A DNA stretch of 64,000 nucleotides, from NCBI GenBank assembly GCA_031213475.1, contig JARUPZ010000016.1:10308270-10372269 (forward strand), read 5' to 3'. Below the pieces are notes generated by a model. It saw only the letters and a program-made list of their open reading frames with translations, was not told the origin of the DNA and made no database searches. This document shows positions 10,806-46,849 of the stretch, in pieces. The stretch's first letter is position 1, and each line of letters opens with the position of its first letter. Position numbers and translations under genes: made by a program. The stretch comes from Nereocystis luetkeana (taxonomy: Eukaryota; Sar; Phaeophyceae; Laminariales; Laminariaceae).

Positions 10806-12680
10806 TACCCAGCAGTCAGTAGTTAGTGGGGCGAGAGCAGTCCTTTAATCACACAGCGCGTTACGGGGGAATCATTCCTGAAAAGTAGTTTCGAGCGGAC
10901 CAGCATGATACGAGTCTATCGTACACCTGCTGTACATTTCGTACGAGTAGAGGCACCGTGGGTTGAACTGACGAGGATTTCTGCTCAAAAATTGAGCTCC
11001 GCGAACGTACAACAATCAGTGAAAACACAAAAACAAGAAAACGAAAAAGCAACGAATGAACTCCCAGAAAAAAGGCTGTTTTTTTTTGGCGAGGCTGATG
11101 CATCATAGCTCTCATATGAGATTGATACCCCGTGGAAGTTGTATGGGGTTGATACTTCGCAGAAACTCTACTCGGACGTGTTACTGTAGTCAGAGCTCCC
11201 GAGTCGACTATGCAACGTGAAGACGCGAGAAACAAGGCACTCGTTGCCGTTCTTTATCTTGTGGGCGAACCGAACGGCTGAACAAAAGTTGGGGTTCAGT
11301 TCTATTTATCTATTGACTATTACTCCGTAACATTTATATGCTGCTTGCACGACAACGTCGCAGCTAAGCTGATGATATCACTAGTACGTTGTACCAACTA
11401 TTGGTAGACTATTAGTGTTAGCCTATACCTGGTAGTCTATTCAGCGGAACGTCCTCACGTACATGCATGTGACCAAAAATTCAGTACTACTCCTGCTGTA
11501 CGCCTAAAGTGGTAAAAAAATGCAGCATATATATTTTATACCGCATTCAAATGTTTTTTCTCGCGCACAATAGTTTGATCAAGTGCTGTCAGTAGCACAC
11601 ACGACATCGTCCCCGAGTTGTCGCTTTCGCTGCTTCACCGTGCTTGGTTTCGTACAAGGCAATTTTTGTTGAATTATCCAACTCGAGCGGGTGGAAGGTC
11701 TCAGAGGGGACACTCGGCTCTTGCCTCGTATTGAAGCCCTGTTGCCTACCTGGTACGATATACATACAGGGTTTCCAAGGAATACGCCATACCTGTTCTA
11801 TGTACGTCTGAAAGTTGTGGGGGTTTACAGAGGTTCTAGAGGGCAACACCATTATGCGTAACACTTGTGTACCGTGATAAGCCTTGTAGCGATCAAAATT
11901 TGGGGAAAAAACATCGGGGTAACCTTGGGGTAACACCTGGTTCCAACGAAAACTATTAATAGAACATGTATCGAAGATGTGACTCCTCAAAAGCCACCCC
12001 TACACCCCTTCTGCCTTGAAAGACTACGAATCGATTCCTCCAGAAGGAACTGCCAAAAAAGAAAAAAAGGAAAGGTAAACCCTGCACGTAAGGGATATGG
12101 GGCTCGAGAAATGTCAGACACTGGAGCAGCGAGAAAGGGGGGAGGGGGTACTCGTTATTCGTTGGTTGCCTTACTCATTGGGCGATGTCCCTCGCATGCA
12201 TCCCTTTTCCGACGGAGCTCCGTTCCTACTGCTATTAGAAACACCAATAGTACCTCAAACACGAAAACAATGCACCCTTGAAAACGCAAGAGCTCTATCT
12301 ATTAGCCCCATCGCCGCGTTCCCAGCGAAGGCGGCGGGGGGGGGGGGGGGGGGGGGGGGTGCACTCTGACGATGGAAGAAGAACACAAGCTTCGGCTACA
12401 TCCCCATCCCCAGCCGGAGGGGGGAGGGGGGGGGGGGCGTTGGATATGGCTGTAGGCAAAAACACGGTCAGTCCTCCTGTCACAGAGGTGTGTGCGAGCG
12501 CCCACATTATTACCGCAATCACCCCCGGCGATGACCGGGGGGGGGGGGGGGGAAGAACGAATAAAATAAAATAATGCAGTGCTTGCGGCCATCGGTATAC
12601 AAATGAAGAAAGCGCGAACACGCTGTGAGGTTTGAGCTCGAGAGATGTCGCAAAAATACCAGCCCAGTTATAGTTACAGT
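10806..12680. other. Intergenic stretch, no supported gene
   Basis: AT-richer than the exons, with several G or C homopolymer runs (12330-12358, 12421-12437, 12538-12552). An inverted fragment of repeat family H lies at about 12160-12245. A 133-codon open frame on the minus strand (11990 to 11589) has no recognisable motif and is not called as a gene. Confidence 0.5.
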
Positions 12681-12681
12681 T

Positions 12682-12803
12682 TTACGGGGGGGCATAGATA
12701 GTTAATAGGACCAAATATTGTTAGTAATAATGGTTAAATATATACCTGGTAGGTTTTTATCTATACCATAGGTCCTATTAACTGTGCATGATTCCCCGGA
12801 ATA
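12682..12803. mobile_element. Palindromic MITE family 1, copy 4
   Basis: TTTACGGGGGGCATAG at the left, family interior ATATTGTTAGTA and ATAGGTCCTATTAACT, degraded right end. Confidence 0.7.
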
Positions 12804-12875
12804 GTGTGAAGCGAGTGCCCTTTACGTGCGTACGAGTACGTACTACCAGTATAATATACTTCGAACTACACTATA

Positions 12876-13010
12876 TTACTACGGGGGGCCATAGAAATAG
12901 GACCAAAAGTTGTAAGTAAAAATAGTTACATACCTGGTATGTATGTACCAAGTAGGTGTTTGTGTCTACCATAGGTCCTACCTGGTATTCACTATGCCCC
13001 CCCGTAATAC
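12876..13010. mobile_element. Palindromic MITE family 1, copy 5
   Basis: CTACGGGGGGCCATAG ... CTATGCCCCCCCGTAAT. It is longer than its sisters because of inserted TACCTGGTA-type words. Confidence 0.75.
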
Positions 13011-13429
13011 TACGTACTGCTGTTGTGCAGTACGAGTACGAGTACGAGTACGACTATTGTTATTATGCTTGCCATCCGACAATGATGTGTATAGCGTTGT
13101 TCTCAAAAAAGACTATTAATAACAGAACGCGAACGTGAAGAGCTCTCCAGAACAAAAGCGCGGCAGTATCATACGACAAATCAAAACTGATGTGCATGAC
13201 GCTCATCATGAAGACTACTACAACCAACATCCCTCTATCTTATCCACCAAAAAACGACCACTCCCCTCCTCAATCACCCCCTCTAAAAGCATCTACCAAA
13301 AACCCGCTGTCCTTCAAAATGGCTGGTTTATAACTGCGCTATCGGTATAATAATACCACAAGGAGAGAGTCGCTGCGGTTTTTCTCTCTCTGTGTAGCTC
13401 TTGCCTCTCCTCCAACCCTTCCCCCCCCA

Positions 13430-13838
<409 letters not shown>

Positions 13839-14589
13839 TACCCCTGACTCTGCCACCTCCGACCGCAAGAGCCCAGTCCTCCCGCCCCCCGCGAGCACCT
13901 CCGCAGAATAAGCATCCACCAAAAATCCGCTGTCCATAAAAATGGCTGGTTTATAACTAACTGCTATACGCGCATGTTTCAACGCGCAGAAGGTCGTGCG
14001 GTGTTACAATTGTTGGTCTACACACTGCTATCACACCGGCATTATACCTTGGAAAGCCTCCCTGCTTTCTTGCTCGTAAATATTATGTTGTGTTCCGTTT
14101 GCCGCGCTATTTTATTGTATGATGAGTGTTCTTCGACGTGTGCCCTTTGCTCGTTTTGTATGATCAGCACGTCGCCTCAGATATTTGCCCGCTGCTCGTT
14201 CGCTATCTCCTCCATCTCACTCAAAGATTATCAACGTTCTACGCATACAATTAAATATCCTATTCATTCAGCACAAAAAAATAAATAATGTAACATTACA
14301 TTAATACGAGTAGTTATTGTATAGCAGTACCCTATACCAGCAGCAGCACAGCAGTAAGTAGTAGTAGTAGTTGTTGCTATAACCTGAAGATAATACCTTT
14401 CCTTTGAGTCTATACGACCTGAGTACTGCTTGTAGTATTAGTATTAATAGTAGAAACCCCTCCCAAAAAACACGAGAAACACAAGGGCTTCTCTCGAAGC
14501 TGTATTATTATATATACCAGGCAGGGTGTAATCAAAACTTACTCGTTCGTAAGTATACGTATTATACGTACCACCCATTTTTTTTTCTT

Positions 14590-14885
14590 CTTTTTTTTTT
14601 CTTTCGATTTGTATACTTTGTTTCGTTTTCTCTTTGATTGTTTCTTTTCGTTTTTCCCTATTTCATAGATTGTGTATGTCGTGCCTGTCGTATCTAGTAT
14701 GATGACATGGCATTGCATTGCCCACTGCAGTGCTTACTGCTTACGTGGCAACGTAGTATCTCTGTGGCGTAGCTTTTTGTGACCACAGAACTTGTATCTC
14801 TTCGAATCGGCACGGACACTGGTTGTGCTGGATGTCGACGGGTAGAAAGAACGGCTTAATATGAAGAACACACACAGACACACAC
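14590..14885. repeat. Dispersed repeat family 8, copy 1
   Basis: Closely matches 54655-54990: a T-rich lead, then ATAGATTGTGTATGTCGTGC, ACGTGGCAACGTAGTATCTC, GCACGGACACTGGTTGTGCT and an ACACACA end. An inverted, diverged copy lies at 32586-32770. Confidence 0.75.
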
Positions 14886-14892
14886 AACCAAG

Positions 14893-15002
14893 TATTACGG
14901 GGGACCATAGTAAATAGGACCTACGGTACACACAAAAACCTTTATATTCCTCTATTTTTACTAACAATACTTGGTCCTTTTTACTATGGTCCCCCGTAAT
15001 AC
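14893..15002. mobile_element. Palindromic MITE family 1, copy 6
   Basis: One of the cleanest copies: TATTACGGGGGACCATAGTA ... TACTATGGTCCCCCGTAATA. Confidence 0.85.
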
Positions 15003-15318
15003 TAGTACGTCTTTTCTCTCTACGCGGCGCGTAGACGCCTATAGGCAGGTCTAGGTACAAAATCACTACATGTATATACCGGTATTACACTCTGACTGGT
15101 ATTCCAATACTATTAATACCATCATGAATACGTGATGTGTACTACCGTAGACCGTACAACAGTAGGTGATATCGTTCGTGTTACGCTGTCTGGTGCACGG
15201 CTCCCACGTCCAGTACGTACTACTGCTGAAGTATTTTAGTACCTGGTTCATACAGCTATTACTCGTAGCACTATCAACAAATAAAGCTGCATTGATATAA
15301 TAACAGGAGTACGAGATC

Positions 15319-15428
15319 GTAATACGGGGACCACAGTAAATAGGACCAAATATTGTGAGTAAAAATAGGTAGATATATAGGTTTTTGTATGTACCATAGG
15401 TCCTATTAACAATGGTCGCTCGTAATAG
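15319..15428. mobile_element. Palindromic MITE family 1, copy 7
   Basis: GTAATACGGGGACCACAG ... CAATGGTCGCTCGTAATA, with a typical interior. Confidence 0.75.
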
Positions 15429-15877
15429 TATCGTACGTATACTCGTAGTCGTTCACCAATTTTTGTCATTTTTTATCCAGCCGATTTCCAGATTCGTGAA
15501 GTTTTTAAAAAAATATATATTTGCTTTTCCGCTGCTTCCAGAATGGCCGGCCAATCATCGACAACATGAGAAAACACTGGCCAATCAAAACCAAGAAAAT
15601 ACATAGCAGCACTGTGGAGTTTGACGTCATCTAACAGAATGACCTCGTACTTCTGCTAACCTTTTCTGCCTTCAGCCTTCTGACAACACCACCTTTATTT
15701 ACCAGGCGGCCTTTTTCACGTACGGAGGCACAGTTAGTCAATTAGCGAGCAGATTACCTCGTCTCCTCTGGCAGCGCCTGCCCCCGCTCTAGCCACCTCT
15801 CGTTTCCAGTGTGTGAAGCCTTCTGTACCTCTCGATTAGTTTTAGCTTTCTCACTCGGCCGCAACTAGCAGTAGTGC

Positions 15878-15918
15878 TGCTGCTGCTGCTGCTGTTGTTG
15901 TTGTTGTTGTTGTTGTCG
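15878..15918 (+). repeat. CTG/GTT triplet run just 5' of the nitrate reductase start
   Basis: Seven or so CTG/TGC triplets pass into seven GTT/TTG triplets, ending 14 bp before the start codon at 15932. Probably 5' untranslated sequence. No clear TATA box could be placed. Confidence 0.7.
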
Positions 15919-15931
15919 CAGCAGCTCGACA

Positions 15932-40664
<24,733 letters not shown>

Positions 40665-42550
40665 CTGCAGCTTGCTAGTTGAACTTGAAGTCCGACGTCA
40701 GCTTGGAATAATAACTCGAGTAAATTATTGAGGTAATCTTCAAGTTGAACTTGCTAGTTCACTTCAAGTTCACCTTGCTAGTTCAACTTCTAGTGCATCT
40801 TAACTTCAAACTGTGCTTCAACTTCAATCTCAACTTGAAACTTTTACTTCGAATTGAACTTGAGCTTGACCTCGATATCTCAAGTTATAGTCTCTTACGT
40901 TTAGCGCGGTTGAGCTGGGCGCTTTTGCGACGAGATTGACTTTTCTCAATTTTTTCGAGCGCTCACCCCTTTTTGTTATCTTCTCATTTGTAACGGTTTC
41001 AGCGCACATACAGCGCGTGTGAGTACATACTGGGGCGTGACCTGTAGCTGGCAGTCTTCATCACGTGCGTGACCCTCGTGTTTTACTCCGATGGTCGACC
41101 ACACACGAGAGTGTTGCTGACAGAGGATTTTCTATCCCTGGTTTTGTTTACATCGTGGCGGAATGGAGGAAGCAACAGGGGGGTATTGGATGTGATGTTT
41201 CCTGGACTACCTAACGTTATTTTTTTTTTCGCGAAATGTAAAAACATTTCGCGAAGACGAGGAGACATGATACATGGCAGGCGTTTTTTTGCCTGTTTCG
41301 GCTGCTGCCCCCTCCCCTCACTCTCGCCGCTTAAGGGCCATGTCTGGCAGACCGTTTCCATGGGGAGAAAATATTGCAGCAAACTATCCTGTGTATGTGG
41401 ATATGACGAGGGTCGACAAAGGGGTAAGGAGGGGGGGAAATAAGGGAGGGGAAGGCTGTTAGCGCGACGCTAACTCACAGTGACACGAGCTACAGGGTTG
41501 GAGGGGACTATAGGGGTAAACGGTCATGGGTGGTGATTGATGCTACCGCGTTGTCTTCCTGCAAAGTGACGCTCTGGTGGCATTTGTTTCTGGGTATTTC
41601 TCGGAGTATTTCTCTTGGCCTAGGGTCACACGGTGATGTTCTGTAGTTAATCTAGTGTTCGACCGTTCGCGGCGCGGGCTGTCGGCTTTCTGTAGTCATT
41701 TTGAGTTTCCTTTTTTGTACATGGGCTTGGGATGCAACCGCCCCCCCTCTCCCTCGCGGAAAGGCGTTCGAGTTGAAAAATAACTTTGGTTGCCCCTGCT
41801 TGTCTCGTTCCATTGCGTGGAAGGGGAGAGCAATCGGCCATATAGACGTATATGACCGTGTGGCACCACAGAAACTGGCATCAAATTTCTAGGGTTGATA
41901 TTAGTCAATTTTTTTTTTTTATATTTTATCTCCAGCACACGTTACAGACCCTTCCTGAAGGATTTATCGGGAAGTGTTTTCCTGCCCGTGGTTGGAATCA
42001 TAACGATCGGCATAACGATCGGCACGCTTTTTTTGTTGTTGTTTCTAGCATGCTAGAAACGGACACTCCGGGGGCAGCGTGAGACATATGAGGAAGGGGT
42101 TTTGGCGCTAGCTCTGTTTGTTACTGCGGAAGACGACGAACGGAGGAAAAAGCGCGCCTTGAGATTTCTACGCCCCTGTATTGTTTGGTGCTGAAGGAAG
42201 GCGCCTCTGACACAGAGGCAAGACGTGATAGTTGTGGGCGCTGATCCCTTTTCTTTTTTGGTTGTTGAACCAAGACAAATGAAGTGCTTGGTGTTCGTCG
42301 GCGTTTTGTTGCGTTGTTCCGGGAAGCATAGTAAGTAGATTGGTGGGGTCTCGCGCATCCCGCTGTCCTTCGGTGCATAGCTAACAAAAGATAATCAAAT
42401 TCGGTTCACAGGAGAGTGAGCAAAATCAAACCAGCACGCGGACCCGACTGACTGTGTACACCTTGGCCGAGCTTCAACATGCAATGTGTATTTGACTATT
42501 AAGCCTATATACTCCCGACCGACTGGGAAGGGAAGTTTATCGGAACGAAG
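40665..42550. other. Intergenic DNA downstream of nitrate reductase
   Basis: 40680-40900 is a degenerate array of CTTCAAGTTGAACTTGCTAG-type words in both orientations, right after the stop codon; part may be 3' UTR. A perfect 12-bp inverted repeat with a 4-bp loop lies at 41228-41255. No exon could be supported; the open frames at 41069-41443 and 41647-41938 show no motifs. Confidence 0.5.
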
Positions 42551-42999
42551 ATGTATGTAGCAGTATCGTGCCGGTATGCGCCATCTATTATAACAATGCC
42601 GGCACTATAGCGGCAACTGGCACTATCAACAGCACACTTTTTTTTGCGTCTTTCACCTGCGGTACCAAGCGATTCTACAGGCACTACTCGTGTAGCAGGC
42701 AAGCGGCACCATAGAGGACCGCTACTCCTGCGACGATTCAGTTTGGACTATGGACAAGTTTGACGTGAGCTGGGTCTATTTAACCGTAAACGATACCTGG
42801 TACTATTATGACAAGCACGATCACCGCTGAGCCTAATGCTTAACAACGGAAACTATATAATCCGTCCCTGGAATCTATCCTAAGTCGTTGTCAGCTATGC
42901 TGCCACCTCTCAAGGCTCTCTACTCAGTGCACTGCCTACCTACTCGGGTCTATTACGGGATAGTCGGATACTTTTCTTTTTATTCATGTCCCAAACATA

Positions 43000-43180
43000 G
43001 GACACACCCACTCCTTGAATTCTGCAGCTTCACATTTTGTCTTCCTCATATACGGACTGTATACCCTGCATGAGGCCATACAAAACCCATAGTCCGCGCG
43101 ATCGCGAAGCATTTATCACACGCAGCTTGCAAATATGAGCTTTTACGAAATCCTCGATCTCACAGCTGTTTTTTTTTTTT
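43000..43180 (+). repeat. Dispersed repeat family 4, copy 3
   Basis: CACACCCACTCCTTGAATTC, GCATGAGGCCATACAAAACC and TACGAAATCCTCGATCTCAC. Confidence 0.7.
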
Positions 43181-43189
43181 CATAAATAA

Positions 43190-45180
43190 ATGTAAGTATG
43201 CCCGTCCGTCTGCCTGTCTGGCTGAGGCGCAATTACACATTAATTAGCCCACGTCTTTCTTTTCTTGGGGTGTGCTGCTGCTGCAGCAGTGGTTGTTGCG
43301 CCCGCCACACCTCTCCTGCGGCCATAGCGCTTCCCACCGAGCCCAAGCGGCGAGATCTCTCTATCTTTATCAGGGAGGATCCTCGCTCAGCGTGCACAGG
43401 AGGCGCCGCGGGGAGCTTGGAGCGATACTCGTTCGACGAGGCTACGGCAAATAAAGTTGCACAACCAACTCCACTTTTCGATCCACTTTTTGTTGTTGTC
43501 ATTTTGTTAAGAACGCTCCAGCAAAGCTCTCAATTGCTCGGGATTGAAAGCACTTCTTAAGCAATAAGATTTTGAAGGGACGCTGAAGTATTGATTGTGT
43601 CCGGTTCGGAACAGGTGGGTGGCTATGCGGGCGCCTCGCGCGTTGCGTGCTGAAAAAGTCCGCCGGCTGTCTTGTTTTGTTGCTGTGCACGATGTCGCTT
43701 GAACACTAGAATAGGGGGGTACACTCAAGAATACAAACGTTTAATGTGTGAAACCGTAGGTTGTTTCGAGTGAAAGTCAATTTTGTTTCGTGCGAAAACG
43801 CGACAACGCCACACAGCTCCCGGCAGCCGCTGGTGACGCGTTGCTGGAGGTCATTTTGAGAACAGCCCATCCCCTACTTCTTACGTCCGCCAGAGTTGTA
43901 GGCCTTGCATTGCTCCTGCTGTGCTGCTGCTGCCGATATTTTTGGGTAGTAGCGTGTAGTGTAAGGGGGGATTGTGGATCGCGCGGTGGTTTGCCTATTA
44001 TTGCAGTTTTGAGAAGAGGTTTCTACCGTGCACACGGACGGAAAAATCCTCATCGCTTCTAGTATTGCTACCGCAACGAGCTGCCTACACCCCGCAGGAT
44101 GGCCAAGGCTGAAGACGAATCTAGTTGAGAGGCTCCGCGCCACGAGGCCACGGCCCCAAGATATACGCGAACGTGCCACCTACTACTCGTAGACGGAATC
44201 TGTAAGGTATTGGAACCTGATTCGAAAGTCTTCCGTCCTGAGACCGAACAACAACAGCATGACAGACTGCAATGGCGACGGGGCAACACCAACTACCAGC
44301 ACATGCGTACCGTCTCTACCATCTACCAACGCTCACAAGATAGCGCCCGTTATAAATATCTTGCTGCGCGAGTTTCTAGCGACAGGTATTTATTATATCT
44401 TTTAACGGACGGTGATAGCGCACGAAGCTCATCTGCAAGTTTCCCGGACGCCTTGGGTCTCTACTTACTTGTCTATTTTCTTGTCTGTGCACGGCCCTTT
44501 TTCTTAGCCGAACATCGCCCGTGCTTGTTCATTTGTATGCCCATCGTTCGCACCAAGGTGTATGCTTGTAGGGACGTTTTCTTGTAGATAAATTGACAAG
44601 CGGAAAGCGCGAAAGCGAGAGTTGAAAAAAACTACAAAAAATCGACGAGCGGTAGGAATGCTGAACCCTATGCACGATAAAAATGAAAGCACGTACCGGG
44701 GGGGAGAAGGGAAGACACCACCTGTGACGTAATCTGATATGTCTGACACGTCATAGGTTTCAAATATTTGAGCGCTCGAGAGTTTCCATTAGTTTCTGAG
44801 AAGAGGCTGTCTTTAGTACCCGCTGGAAGTTGGCCAGTGTAGACTCACAGTGCCGAGAGCCAAATCGTTTCCCAAATATAGCCTCGAGGCACCCGAGGAG
44901 GTGGTACTGAGCGCAGGCCGCTGGCCTGTGCGCCAGCTATCGATACGCGTAGCCATATGGGTGTCAATCGTTCGAGGTCATTCACCGGGGTTTGGTTTTA
45001 ATACTTTTGCCAGAGTCACTCATTGGGGGGACATTGGACGGAAAAAAAGGTATTCCAGCAGACAAACCCTCAATTAAACAGTAGGGCTGCACCAAACACT
45101 TTTTTTTTTAAACGATTACTTTTACTCTCGTGGAAGGTTCAGCGGGAGCTCAGCCATCAGCCGGTCGTTTGTTAATCTGT
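43190..45180. other. Intergenic DNA, no supported gene
   Basis: Holds repeat family 9 copy 2 (44597-44740), a short block at 44355-44385 shared with 6265-6295 (CTGCGCGAGTTTC.AGCGACA), and open frames up to 125 codons without recognisable motifs. Confidence 0.45.
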
Positions 45181-45189
45181 CTGATGATG

Positions 45190-45960
45190 TGAATTACGAA
45201 ATATCACCCCAAATATACTACCACGAAACGATACAAGTTACTCCCACCGCACCGCTCCGGCTCAAAGAACGGTTGCTCAATTCCGAAGTAATAGAGACCA
45301 TGCTATACGGGTGTCACGTGGAGCCCCACCGTGTGGCCCATCTCGCCATATTGCGGACAGCTCACCACCGATTTCTCCTCCGCTGTATCGGATGGAACAG
45401 AAAACCTCACCACGGCTACCATATGCTTTCATACGCAGACTCCCTGGCCTAGGCTGTCTGTGAGAGCGTCGAGACGACGGTGCGAAAGCGGAGGAGAGTT
45501 TTCGCGGGATTCGTAGCTCGTATGGGCAAGGAGAGACTACCCAAACGAGAGACGTTTGGGGAACTGGAGGGGAGAAAGGGTTGCTCGGGACGGAAAGAGC
45601 GGGATTGGATGGGTAGCCTCGAACACGACCTATCGTTGTTTAACCTGCCCATCGAAGAGAAACAATGGACGCTGGCAGCGAACAAACCGTACTACTAGTA
45701 GTGGTGCAGACGTGTCGAAGAAGCGGCAGAGCAGTACATGAAGCGTTGGTTCGATTAGGAAAATGATAATGTAGCAAAACGACGAGCGCTTGAGGTACAA
45801 ACTGCGCAGCAACTTGACCAAGATGCCGTTGGGCCCAAGGCCACGGGGGGGAGGAAGAGGAGCCACGTTGAAGAAGGCGTAGCAACAGCAGCTAGGCTGG
45901 TTCGGAAAGTGAAGGCACCCGCCGAAGCTTGGCACTGGCCGTCCAGTGACTACTACCACC
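45190..45960 (+). pseudogene. Non-LTR retrotransposon 3' remnant
   Basis: Conceptual translation matches the C-terminal part of the 51.7-54.1 kb element: EVIETMLYGC against EVIETLLYGC, LRTAHH, and KRRRVFAGFVAR against KRRLFFAGGVAR. The match moves between frames near 45450 and meets stops, so it is a dead 5'-truncated LINE copy. Strongly diverged from the 53-kb copy, so probably another subfamily. Confidence 0.7.
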
Positions 45961-46727
45961 CACGGCTGTGTTACAATCCCCTTTTTTTATTCGTTTTATT
46001 TTTATTTTGTTTGTTGTGATGCCCTATTCCCTGCCAAGTCGATGGTACTCCCCCCCCCGTACCCTGTCATTCTGCGACGGCTGCGTCACTTTATTGTTAT
46101 CTTTGTGTGACCCTTTGCTATTATTTTTGCTATTTTTCCTTTTTTCCTTTTTTCCCCCCGATTCTGTTGACTTTTTTTTTTGTGTATGTCTTTCTGACTC
46201 TTCTTGTCTCTTTGTGTTGGTTGTGTCGTCCTTGACCCACTAACTGGACATAGGACTGCCCGTTTTTGTTTGTAGCTAGCTCTTTGTCTCTACCCTCTGT
46301 TTGTCTTCTTGCCTTCCGTCTGGTCATCTTGTGGCGTCCTCATTTTGGTCCATCAGCTGGACATATCACACGACTTGTCGTACCAGCAAACCGCAACCTT
46401 GTCCTCGGGACTCGGCCCGCGCCTCCAGCGCATGTTTGCTTCGTTTTTCTCTGTTTTTTCTTTTTCTTTCTTTCTTTCTTTTTTCTCTCTTCGTTTTTTT
46501 CGAGTGTACACACGAAGTAAACGCCATAGGTATGCTCCTGGTATTATTTGTTTGCAAGTTAGACGGGATGGTATACCACAGATCGATAGTACCGTTTCCA
46601 TTTCGGACTGGTATGGTATGCCGTGCGCACGATTTCGTACTTGTTTGTTTTCTCCCATCGAGAGGCACTTTTGCTACAACCTGTTTTCGTGACCATAGCA
46701 CAGGCAGGATCTCAGGGAAGTAAGCTA

Positions 46728-46842
46728 ATACGGGGGACCATGGTAAATAGGACTGAATCTTGTAAGTAGAAAGAGGTAAATATATACCTGGTACGTTTTT
46801 GTGTGTACCGTAGGTCCTATTTACTATGCCCCCCCGTAATAA
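46728..46842. mobile_element. Palindromic MITE family 1, copy 11
   Basis: AATACGGGGGACCATGGTAA ... TTACTATGCCCCCCCGTAAT. Confidence 0.8.
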
Positions 46843-46849
46843 TTAATGT

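Noticed and set aside
11589-11990. 133-codon minus-strand frame
   Set aside because: No recognised motif, base composition like the surrounding spacer, and no splice partner or conserved-looking block.
44210-44587. 125-codon plus-strand frame as a gene
   Set aside because: Part of it is a repeat shared with about 6265-6295, and the rest has no motif.
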